From NCBI GenBank assembly GCA_900540145.1, contig UQEW01000094.1:1-5578 (forward strand): DNA of 5,578 bases, given 5' to 3'. Origin of the DNA: an uncultured Eubacteriales bacterium. Its GTDB lineage: Bacteria; Bacillota; Clostridia; Peptostreptococcales; Anaerovoracaceae. The notes under the pieces were generated by a model. It was not told the origin of the DNA. It did not search any database and saw nothing but the letters and a program-made list of their open reading frames with translations. Position numbers and translations under genes: made by a program. Positions 1 through 5,578 of the stretch are shown piece after piece. Each line of letters opens with the position of its first letter. Within the stretch, counting starts at the first letter, position 1.

Positions 1-2
1 CC

Positions 3-455
3 CCCTTTACCCAGCCAGAGGATTACAGCTGGTGCATCTATGTGCGGGAACAGATGGTGGAATGGTACGGAACAGCGGAACAGTTGGAGGAGTACCGACA
101 TCAGGTGAAATTGCGCGGAACACCGGAGCATAAGGCAAGGAACGGGATGGGCTCGATGTTGTTCCATCTCTCCCACGCCAATGATGTGGATCAAGCCTGG
201 GCCTCAAGCCGCACCAAAGAGGAACTGGACCAGGTGGTGGAACCCTTTGTGCAGGCCAAGCGGCAGACAGGACAGTGGACGCAGGAGGATGAGGCGGGCT
301 ATCAGCTCTACCAGCAGGAAACAGATCCAAAGAAACGCACCTTTCGGGTATGGTATCTCATTGCCAATCCCCGGGGGCTACCGAAAGAGTTTGTCCAGAA
401 AGAACTGGAGTTCCGGTGGAAGTTGTTCCCGGAGAAGAAGGAGGAAAGCAAATGA
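3..455 (+). CDS. Hypothetical protein, 5'-truncated by the window edge
   Basis: The frame is open from the first bases of the window and reads through to TGA at 453-455, giving at least 150 residues. The first in-window start candidate is GTG at 42. It has no ribosome binding site, and the frame continues upstream without a stop, so the true start probably lies outside. The product is soluble, charged and rich in Trp, Tyr, Gln and Glu, with no signal peptide or membrane segment. I do not recognise the family. The last four bases overlap the next start codon (ATGA at 452-455), so the two genes were probably translated together. Codon use is GC-rich, in contrast with the AT-rich gene that begins near 700. 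The protein may be a partner of the DUF4261-like neighbour, but that rests on position only. Confidence 0.6.
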   Translation, partial: PFTQPEDYSWCIYVREQMVEWYGTAEQLEEYRHQVKLRGTPEHKARNGMGSMLFHLSHANDVDQAWASSRTKEELDQVVEPFVQAKRQTGQWTQEDEAGYQLYQQETDPKKRTFRVWYLIANPRGLPKEFVQKELEFRWKLFPEKKEESK

Positions 456-739
456 GCAATCAAGTTTTCCGACAAAACCTGAATGACAAAAAAGGCCCCC
501 AGCCCGGCGGGTCCTATCTCATTCAGATGCTGTTCAAAGAGCCGGTGCCCATGCCGGACAAGGACAGCATGACCGCCGTGATGGAAAAACACATCGGAGC
601 GGTAGAGTGTTTCTGCCATGATAAAAAAACAGCGGGCTTTGCCGCGCTGGAGCATATAGCGGAATTCAAGGACGGCAAGGCTCCGGTGCAGCTGATGGTG
701 AAAGTTCAAAAAGAATCGCATATGGTCGAAATGGTATAG
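452..739 (+). pseudogene. DUF4261-like protein, truncated after about 80 residues
   Basis: ATG at 452 follows AGGAGG (439-444) at 7 bases and overlaps the upstream stop. The first ~80 residues, including GGSYLIQMLF, MPDKDSMTAVMEKH and the EFKDGKAPVQLMV stretch, resemble from memory the N-terminus of DUF4261-domain proteins. Those usually run to roughly 250-300 residues. After QLMV, near base 700, the similarity stops. The remaining ~12 codons read the neighbouring ATPase sequence in the wrong frame before TAG at 737-739. The gene is therefore a 3'-truncated remnant created by a breakpoint, and the 95-residue product is probably non-functional. The function of DUF4261 is not established. The family assignment is moderately sure. 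The truncation itself is well supported, because the overlapping frame carries a recognisable ATPase motif. Confidence 0.65.
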
Positions 740-2181
740 GTCGTCATGGGATGCTTTGCTTTTCAGACAGTTATACCGTTGAAACATGGAAAGATGGAAA
801 ATGTAACACTTACGATATAGTCGTATCCAAAGGAGATTCTCCATTTAAAATACTCAAACATACTACAAACAAGAAATCTGGACATGGAACAAGAATAAGT
901 GCTTTTGTACTCAGGCATCTACCGGATGCAGCTGCAATGACAGATATACTATCAGCACGATTTTTGTATGATCCAAAATTTGTTGTAAAAATCAACGGAC
1001 GGCGTATTGATTTATCACAGCATAAAGGTGTCGTTTTTTCAAAAGAGTTCGCAACACCGACAAAAGCTAATTTATCAATGACTGTTATTGATTCTGAGAA
1101 AACAGCAGCAAAATCGCAACAACATGGTATTGCATTTTGGATTTCCGGTCGCTTAGTTGGGCAGCCTTCATGGACATACGGAAAAATAACTTTTCTTGAT
1201 GGCAGATTTAAAGCAGCAAAAAGATATACTATAATTATCAAGTCTGATGATTTGATCGATGATGTACTTCCTGATTGGATTGTGTCTGGATTCGATTACG
1301 ATGAATTTTATCTGTATAATATTTCAAATGTAACATTTATGGTTAGTTCTGTCGATGAAATGTCTGATAAAACCTCAAAAGCTACTCTTTTGTGTAATGC
1401 AAAAATATTCGCCGATTGCTACTATGAAGATTATGATAATGCTCCCTGGGATCCTGAAACTAAAGAATATGTTTTTGTTGATTCTATAAAAATAAGAGAG
1501 GAACACGATGCAAAGTTTGGTTGCAGAATTGAGCTTGATCGTGAAACAAAATCATTCAAAATTTTTCCGTTCACAATCATTTTAGGAGGAGACTCAAGAA
1601 AAGATAGGTATGAAATTGAGAAACACTCTACCATAAACGACGAGCAGGAAATTCAAGATATGGACAGAGAATCTTTTGGTTTTACTCCACTAGGAAGCTA
1701 CAAGTCATATTTGGAAGATGACCTGCCCGATTCAGAACTTTCCAGAGATATAGTTGAAAGATTTGAAATAATTAATGTGCTTCATCGCAAATACGAAGAT
1801 TTTTGTATTAGTTGCGATTCATTATTGGAAGAACTCAATAATTCTGATCCTCGAAAAATAATCAAATCAATATCTGGAAAGTTGACAAATATATCAGATT
1901 TTCCACCTGTTGTTAATATAGAGAATATAGAAGATGCTGAAATAGAAGAAATCACCTTGCCTGATATGCTTAATTATGGGGATAGTATTGTTATTAAAGG
2001 CATAGATGGATGCGAAATAACTTTTGCTATAGATGAAATAGAGATAAATCCCTTAGAAGGAAGCGAAGAAACCATCAATATTTATTTATCTAATAACCAA
2101 GGAGAAAAGGTATGCGGTTATATCAAATTGACTGTTGGTTATCTGAATTTTGATGAGGATGGCGGTGCTTCCGATAATTAG
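703..2181 (+). pseudogene. GHKL-type ATPase (Hsp90/MORC-like), N-terminally truncated
   Basis: The frame ending in TAG at 2179-2181 can be followed back past ATG 751. Codons 712-774 read RIAYGRNGIGRHGMLCF and on into SDSYTVETWKDG, the glycine-rich ATP-lid motif of GHKL ATPases. It is followed by HGTRIS (about residues 45-50 from ATG 751), the usual closing motif of the ATP-binding fold. The upstream Asn-containing helix and DxGxG motif are absent, so the ATP site cannot be complete. No ATG, GTG or TTG lies in frame between the stop at 622 and ATG 751, and ATG 751 has no good ribosome binding site. About 480 codons remain. The C-terminal half is acidic and AT-rich, and I do not recognise it. 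A short protein from 751 might still be made by coupling to the stop at 739. Related ATPases occur in DNA-handling and defence settings, but no partner gene is visible here. Confidence 0.7.
2150..2178 (+). promoter_or_regulatory. Candidate promoter of the tetR-aldo/keto reductase unit
   Basis: TTGATG (2150-2155) and GATAAT (2173-2178) are separated by 17 bases. They match the sigma-70-type consensus at 4 of 6 and 5 of 6 positions. Transcription would begin near 2185, giving a leader of about 43 bases before the regulator's ATG. The site lies inside the 3' end of the degraded ATPase gene, so the downstream unit would not depend on that gene for expression. Confidence 0.4.
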
Positions 2182-2211
2182 ACAATAATTAGCTGATAAT
2201 TAACCGATAAC
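2173..2211 (+). repeat. Four 11-bp-spaced GATAATTA-like repeats
   Basis: Copies begin at 2173 (gataatta), 2184 (aataatta), 2195 (gataatta) and 2206 (gataac), exactly 11 bases apart. The second and third copies also form an imperfect 17-base palindrome, TAATTAGCTGATAATTA (2186-2202). The array covers the proposed -10 box and start point just before the TetR-type gene. A site repeated once per helical turn there is a plausible operator for autoregulation. Alternatively it is simple AT-rich slippage. Confidence 0.5.
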
Positions 2212-2227
2212 GAAAGAAGGGGAATAT

Positions 2228-2853
2228 ATGCCTAAGGGTTCAGAGCAATTAACTAAAGCGAGAATAGAAGAAATAATAGACGCATGTGCATGCCTTTATG
2301 AAAAAATGGGTTTTAAGGATATCACCATTCGAGATATAGGTGAAAAGACTTCCTTTACACGTACATCTATTTATAACTATTTTCAGACTAAGGAAGAAAT
2401 CTTCCTGGGGCTTTTGGAAAGAGAGTATCGAGCTTGGACTGTCGACTTAAAAGAAATTGCTGAAACCCATGAAACCATGTCGTCGGACCAATTTGCTGAA
2501 GCCATAGCGCATGCGTTGGAAAAAGCGGGGCTGCATGCTCAAATTGCTGTCAATGAATTTATATGATATGGAAGGCAACAGCCGCATAGAAAATCTTGTA
2601 GCATTTAAAAAGGTATACGCAGATTCAATGAGAGCAATTACATGCTGCCTTAAAAAGTTTTTTCCACACATGACAGAGCAGGATGTGCAGGAATTCCTGT
2701 ATGCCATATCCGTTCCTATTCGGCATATATCCGTATACTACAGCTACAGAAAAGCAGAAAAAGGCTATGGAAATAGCTAATATAGATTACGTCCCGTATT
2801 CCATATACGAAATAACGAAATCTTTTGTTTCAAAAATTATCAGGAGGAAATAA
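2228..2853 (+). pseudogene. TetR/AcrR-family regulator with two frameshifts
   Basis: ATG 2228 follows AAGGGG at 5 bases. Residues 10-58 are a typical TetR helix-turn-helix: ARIEEIIDAC, then MGFKDITIRDI, with SIYNYFQTKEEIF as recognition helix and hinge. Reading in this frame would stop at TGA 2564-2566. The family-like sequence continues one base later as MLKLLSMNLYDMEGNSR. A second shift near 2706 restores YPFLFGIYPYTTATEKQ in the third frame, which ends at TAA 2851-2853. Dropping C2534 and A2706 would give an uninterrupted protein of 207 residues, normal for TetR regulators. Both lesions fit single-base insertions, and neither sits in a long homopolymer. The reconstructed stop is one base before the reductase start, so the gene was an operonic, probably local, repressor. 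As it stands only the DNA-binding domain and part of the ligand domain would be made. Sequencing error cannot be excluded. Confidence 0.85.
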
Positions 2854-2857
2854 ATTG
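2842..2857 (+). promoter_or_regulatory. Ribosome binding site fixing the TTG start of the reductase
   Basis: A perfect AGGAGG (2842-2847) lies 7 bases before TTG at 2855-2857. It overlaps the last codons of the reconstructed TetR gene, whose TAA is at 2851-2853. This favours TTG 2855 over the in-frame TTG at 2825, which has no such site. It also implies that TetR and the reductase were once translationally coupled. Confidence 0.8.
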
Positions 2858-3949
2858 AAATACAGAATAAATAAAAAAACAGGAGACAAGATTAGTATTG
2901 TCGGTCTGGGAACAGGGCCTATTTTTGAGACTCCGGAAAAGGAGGCAGTCGGCGCTTTGGTATATGCCCATGAAAACGGGATTAACTATCTGGATCTGGC
3001 GACGGCAGGCGCCAAAACCTTTGAATATGTGGGAAAAGCTTTTTCATCAGTAAGGAGAGAAGTTTTCTATCAGGTCCATTTTGGCGCCAATTACGAAACC
3101 GGTGAATATGGCTGGACAACCGATTTGGAAACCATCAAGCGCCAGATAGACTGGCAGCTGGGGAAACTCAAGACTGATTACATTGATTATGGATTTATCC
3201 ACTGTCTCGATGAAAAATCTGACTGGGAGGATTATCAGAAAAACGGCGCGCTGGACTATCTTTTGGATATGAAGGAAAACGGTATTGTGCGCCACATAGG
3301 TATGTCTTCGCACACACCGGAGCTTGCCTGGCAGATATTGGATACAGGATTAGTTGACCAGATGATGTTTTCTATCAATGCTGCCTACGACTATCAACAT
3401 GGCGACTATGCTATCGGAAGCGCCAGCGAAAGGATGAAGCTTTATCGCAGGTGCGAAGCCGAGGGTATAGGTATTTCAGTTATGAAGCCTTATTCCGGCG
3501 GCCAGCTGCTTAATGCTGACACTTCTCCGTTCGGTCAGGCGCTGACACCATATCAGTGCATCCAGTATGCTTTGGATAAGCCTGGAGTACTTACTGTCCT
3601 GCCAGGGATACGAAATAAAGCAGATATAGATGCATTGTTAGGTTTTCTGGATGCGTCCGATGAGGAGAGGGATTACTCCGTCATAAGCAGCCTTACGCCT
3701 AAAGATGTGAAAGGCTCGTGCGTTTACTGTAATCACTGCCAGCCTTGCCCTGCAGGCCTGAATGTCGGGCTGATAAACAAGTATTACGATTTGGCGGTTA
3801 TAGGCGATACTTTAGCTGCAGACCATTATCATAACCTGGAGAAAAAAGCTTCAGATTGCGTTTCCTGCGGCCATTGTGACAGCAGGTGTCCTTTTCATGT
3901 GGCACAGGCAGACAGGATGAAAACCATTGCGGAATATTTCGGCTGCTGA
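2855..3949 (+). CDS. Aldo/keto reductase with two C-terminal 4Fe-4S motifs
   Basis: The 364-residue product begins with the first strand of an aldo/keto reductase barrel (ISIVGLGTG, residues 13-21). It keeps the barrel Asp (D47 in NYLDLA) and His (H116 in TDYIDYGFIHC), and contains VRHIGMSSH and the downstream LPGIRN segment. The C-terminus adds two iron-sulphur motifs: Cys 289, 292, 295, 298 followed by Pro, and Cys 335, 338, 341, 345 followed by Pro. The usual catalytic Tyr and Lys positions appear as G52 and H75. From memory, a Clostridia subfamily with QGH in place of TK shows the same change, so this looks like a subfamily trait rather than decay. The protein is probably a cytoplasmic electron-transfer oxidoreductase. 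Substrate and cofactor are unknown, and NADPH-dependent carbonyl reduction should not be assumed. It sits one base after the TetR remnant in a probable operon. Confidence 0.85.
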   Translation: MKYRINKKTGDKISIVGLGTGPIFETPEKEAVGALVYAHENGINYLDLATAGAKTFEYVGKAFSSVRREVFYQVHFGANYETGEYGWTTDLETIKRQIDWQLGKLKTDYIDYGFIHCLDEKSDWEDYQKNGALDYLLDMKENGIVRHIGMSSHTPELAWQILDTGLVDQMMFSINAAYDYQHGDYAIGSASERMKLYRRCEAEGIGISVMKPYSGGQLLNADTSPFGQALTPYQCIQYALDKPGVLTVLPGIRNKADIDALLGFLDASDEERDYSVISSLTPKDVKGSCVYCNHCQPCPAGLNVGLINKYYDLAVIGDTLAADHYHNLEKKASDCVSCGHCDSRCPFHVAQADRMKTIAEYFGC

Positions 3950-3998
3950 TTAAACATCGAGCGAATTTTGACAGAAAGCGAGCGGCGTGATGCAAGGC

Positions 3999-4023
3999 GA
4001 TGATTATCGGTCAAATAATCATC
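3999..4023 (+). repeat. 9-bp-arm inverted repeat downstream of the reductase
   Basis: GATGATTAT (3999-4007) and ATAATCATC (4015-4023) are perfect complements around a 7-base loop. The T-rich tract only begins at about 4037, so this is at best a weak terminator for the reductase transcript. The right arm also pairs with ATGATTATTTG at 4151-4161, suggesting a larger repeat unit. Confidence 0.5.
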
Positions 4024-4161
4024 TAATGAAAAAATATTTTTTATTTTTGAAATTTTGTCAGCATATTTACAAGAAAAAGTCAGCCGAGGCTGGATTTCGA
4101 TGAATTTCGACATGGATTTGACACCGAATTGTGTAAATTTTCTTAAAAAAATGATTATTTG
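4012..4161. repeat. Long-range 11-bp inverted repeat around AT-rich core
   Basis: CAAATAATCAT (4012-4022) is the exact reverse complement of ATGATTATTTG (4151-4161), and looser similarity extends inward. Between them lie the palindrome AAAAAATATTTTTT (4029-4042), CAGCC-GA-GGCTG (4081-4092) and a near-palindrome at TTGACAC/GTGTAAA (4118-4136). No transposase and no target-site duplication are evident. It may be a small non-autonomous or palindromic repeat element, but this cannot be decided from one copy. Confidence 0.3.
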
Positions 4162-4290
4162 TCTGCAGAAAGAAAACCGATAAAATAGATGCCGAAAATC
4201 AACTGAAAGGAACGGGATAAATATTTCTGGAGCAGCTATGACAGGAACTGCTCTTTACAGCCGAAAGAAAAAATACAGCAGATAATCTAT

Positions 4291-4330
4291 AAAATACACC
4301 TTGCGGTATAAATGCCGCAGGGTGTATTTT
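4291..4330. terminator. Bidirectional rho-independent terminator at the azlD end
   Basis: AAAATACACCTTGCGG (4291-4306) and CCGCAGGGTGTATTTT (4315-4330) form a 16-bp stem with one T-G wobble and an 8-base loop. Read on the + strand it ends in a short T run. Read on the - strand it starts one base into the azlD stop codon (TAA at 4332-4330). It therefore ends the azlCD transcript and can also stop read-through from the convergent reductase side. Confidence 0.85.
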
Positions 4331-4665
4331 TAAAACACCAGCTGCACCAGCAGCATGTAGCAAATGGTGCCGCCTGCTATAGAAATGAGCATTTGCCGTT
4401 TCCACAGGTGCATGCCGATTACCACTGCGATGGAAATAAGCTCCGGAATGCCGTGGCTTCCGGATACAAGGCTTACATTTCTCAGGCAATATATGACCAG
4501 CAGACCGAATACGGCAGCGGGCAGAAATTTGCCCAGAAACTGTATGTATTTAGGTGTAGGCTTTCCGGCGGGAAAAATTATAAAAGGCAAAAATCTCGTT
4601 ATCAAGGTACCTAAAACCACCATAGATACGGTTATTATCTGTTCTGTTAATGTCATGGAAGTCAT
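4330..4665 (-). CDS. azlD: AzlD-family small subunit of branched-chain amino acid exporter
   Basis: This 111-residue, very hydrophobic protein has the AzlD length and pattern. A first membrane helix follows the N-terminus (IITVSMVVLGTLITRFLPF), where the TRFLPF stretch is typical. Further segments lie around residues 45-60 (FLPAAVFGLLVIYCL), 75-85 and 92-110. AzlD works with AzlC in the cytoplasmic membrane. The pair is known from azaleucine resistance in Bacillus subtilis and is linked to export of branched-chain amino acids. ATG 4665-4663 follows AGGAGG (- strand, 4677-4672) at 6 bases and overlaps the azlC stop by ATGA, so translation is coupled. The stop codon lies at the edge of the terminator stem. 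The family call is strong, but the exact substrate here is inferred. Confidence 0.9.
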   Translation of the reverse strand: MTSMTLTEQIITVSMVVLGTLITRFLPFIIFPAGKPTPKYIQFLGKFLPAAVFGLLVIYCLRNVSLVSGSHGIPELISIAVVIGMHLWKRQMLISIAGGTICYMLLVQLVF

Positions 4666-5432
4666 TTTGCGCCTCCTTTCTCGGGAGCGTCAACAGGAGC
4701 GGCGATTGCTGCTTCTTTTTTTTCTAAGTTTTTCCTGAGAAGGGAAAGCACGGCCAGGATAGCCAGCATAGACGGAATTATAAAGTTTTCTGAGCCAAAT
4801 GCCAAAAGGCAAAGAACTGAAAGTCCCAGACCAAGAAGTGCGCTGGTGTGGTCTTTTTCTTTTAACCATTGTTCCATGAAGATGACTACGAACATGGCAG
4901 TCATGACAAAGTCGAGCCCCTCAGTGTTGAAAGTGATGAGGGAGCCGAATATGCCGCCGAGGGTCGAACCGGTGAACCAGTACATGTGGTTTAAAAAGGT
5001 CACAAAAAACATGAACCAGTCCCTATCCACGTCTTTTGGAATGTCAGCGGTATAGTTTATGGAAAAAGTTTCATCACACATTCCGAAGATAAGGTATATT
5101 TTTTTCAGCCCCATACCTTTAAACTTGTCCAACATGGAAATACCGTAGAAAAGGTGACGAGCATTTATCATAAGCGTCATGACCAGGGCCTGGATCGGGT
5201 TGAAAGCGCCCATCAGCAGATTTACGGCCACAAATTCCACTGAACCTGCGAATATGGTTAGGCTCATCAGCATCGGATACCAGAAGCTAAATCCGGAAAC
5301 ATTCATGTAAATGCCGTATGTGAGCCCCAGAAACCAGAATCCGGCGAATATGGGAATGGTGTATGGAAAAGCTGCCTTTAAAGCCGGCAGACATTTACCT
5401 TTGTTGCTGTTTTTTATGCTATCGCTATGCAA
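4662..5432 (-). CDS. azlC: AzlC-family branched-chain amino acid permease, large subunit
   Basis: The product is an integral membrane protein of 256 residues from the chosen TTG start, slightly above the usual ~230-240. Family marks include FAGFWFLGLTYG, TIFAGSVEFVAVNLL and the signature NARHLFYGISM (residues 90-100), followed by several hydrophobic segments. A charged tail after the last helix (RKNLEKKEAAI onward, ending EKGGAK) is longer than I would expect. AzlC and AzlD form a two-subunit exporter for branched-chain amino acids and analogues. Start choice: TTG 5432-5430 lies 7 bases after AGGAGG (- strand, 5445-5440). The upstream in-frame ATG at 5474 lies inside the promoter palindrome, beside the -10 box and before the expected transcription start, so it is unlikely to be used. 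The gene overlaps azlD by ATGA. Confidence 0.9.
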   Translation of the reverse strand: MHSDSIKNSNKGKCLPALKAAFPYTIPIFAGFWFLGLTYGIYMNVSGFSFWYPMLMSLTIFAGSVEFVAVNLLMGAFNPIQALVMTLMINARHLFYGISMLDKFKGMGLKKIYLIFGMCDETFSINYTADIPKDVDRDWFMFFVTFLNHMYWFTGSTLGGIFGSLITFNTEGLDFVMTAMFVVIFMEQWLKEKDHTSALLGLGLSVLCLLAFGSENFIIPSMLAILAVLSLLRKNLEKKEAAIAAPVDAPEKGGAK

Positions 5433-5456
5433 AGTTAGACCTCCTATATGTAAAGT

Positions 5457-5486
5457 CGCCGAAATATTATACATGATATTTCGGCG
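5457..5486. promoter_or_regulatory. Perfect palindromic operator candidate over the azlC -10 box
   Basis: CGCCGAAATAT (5457-5467) and ATATTTCGGCG (5476-5486) are exact reverse complements around an 8-base spacer. The 30-base site covers the -10 box and most of the -35/-10 spacer of the azlC promoter. Most of it lies upstream of the expected RNA start, so it is more likely a protein-binding operator than an RNA hairpin. The regulator is unknown. Confidence 0.75.
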
Positions 5487-5494
5487 TAAGTGAA
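5466..5494 (-). promoter_or_regulatory. azlCD promoter
   Basis: On the - strand TTCACT (5494-5489) and a perfect TATAAT (5471-5466) are 17 bases apart. Transcription would start near 5459, about 27 bases before the TTG start and upstream of its AGGAGG. The palindrome at 5457-5486 covers the -10 box, so binding there would block polymerase. Confidence 0.7.
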
Positions 5495-5578
5495 TCCTAT
5501 GAAATAAAAATTTTCTATTTTTGTGTAGCTTTACAATAGATGTGAGACTTTAGTAGTAGAAAAAAGCGATTGAGTCCA

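Larger units (their letters stand above)
3950..4290. other. AT-rich intergenic region without a convincing gene
   Basis: About 340 bases separate the reductase stop from the azlCD terminator. No ORF has both useful length and a good ribosome binding site, and no tRNA or known RNA is recognisable. The stretch contains several inverted repeats (listed separately), a perfect TTGACA at 4118-4123 without a good -10 partner, and a 15-codon ORF at 4238-4285 preceded by GGAG. An undetected small RNA is possible. Confidence 0.6.

Noticed and set aside
308..844. 178-codon open frame on the - strand
   Set aside because: It runs antisense across three recognisable + strand segments and crosses the 700 breakpoint. 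It has no family features, so it is a shadow frame.
810..1241. 143-codon open frame on the - strand within the ATPase remnant
   Set aside because: The + strand here carries clear ATPase motifs (HGTRIS), and the antisense product shows no recognisable domain.
2173..2211. CRISPR-like array
   Set aside because: The repeat is only about 8 bases with a 3-base gap and no spacers. It fits an operator or simple repeat, not CRISPR.
2228..2853. Programmed ribosomal frameshifting in the TetR gene
   Set aside because: Two +1 shifts without slippery sequences or a known precedent in TetR regulators are far better explained by insertions or sequence errors.
2825..2857. Start of the reductase at TTG 2825
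   Set aside because: It would add ten residues read from the 3' end of the TetR gene and has no ribosome binding site. TTG 2855 has AGGAGG at 7 bases and agrees with the family N-terminus.
3999..4050. Strong terminator directly after the reductase
   Set aside because: The 9-bp stem is AT-rich and the T-rich tract starts over ten bases later, so a standard intrinsic terminator is not well supported. The hairpin at 4291-4330 is much better.
5430..5474. ATG 5474 as the azlC start
   Set aside because: It lies inside the promoter palindrome and upstream of the expected transcription start. TTG 5432 has a perfect AGGAGG at 7 bases.
5487..5578. Divergent gene or promoter upstream of azlC
   Set aside because: The stretch is AT-rich with TTTACA-like words, but no paired promoter boxes, ribosome binding site or start codon of a long frame can be supported before the window ends.

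Overview
The window looks like a low-GC Gram-positive anaerobe, most likely a Clostridia-type Firmicute. The grounds are strong AGGAGG ribosome binding sites, TTG start codons, a DUF4261-type protein, a ferredoxin-fused aldo/keto reductase and an AzlCD pair. No rRNA, tRNA, CRISPR array or intact transposase is visible. The organism call is inference.

Left part (1-2181, + strand) is damaged accessory DNA. The 3' end of an unrecognised GC-rich gene overlaps by ATGA a DUF4261-like gene. That gene loses its family similarity after about 80 residues, at about position 700. There it runs straight into the 3' part of an AT-rich gene for a GHKL-type (gyrase/Hsp90/MORC-like) ATPase, whose first ATP-site motifs are missing. 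Composition changes sharply at the same point. This is a recombination or deletion scar joining two gene remnants, and the most unusual thing in the window.

Middle part (2150-3949, + strand) is a two-gene unit. A TetR/AcrR-type regulator carries two separate +1 frameshifts (about 2534 and 2706). Its reconstructed stop lies one base before the TTG start of an aldo/keto reductase with two C-terminal 4Fe-4S motifs. Four 11-bp-spaced GATAATTA-like repeats lie over the likely regulator promoter.

Positions 3950-4290 hold no convincing gene. The stretch is AT-rich and full of interleaved inverted repeats. A strong hairpin (4291-4330) then closes the convergent azlCD operon and can also stop + strand transcription.

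Right part (4330-5578, - strand) is azlC-azlD, a branched-chain amino acid exporter of the azaleucine-resistance type, joined by an ATGA overlap. Its promoter contains a perfect 11-bp-arm palindrome covering the -10 box, a strong operator candidate. The last ~80 bases upstream show no clear gene.
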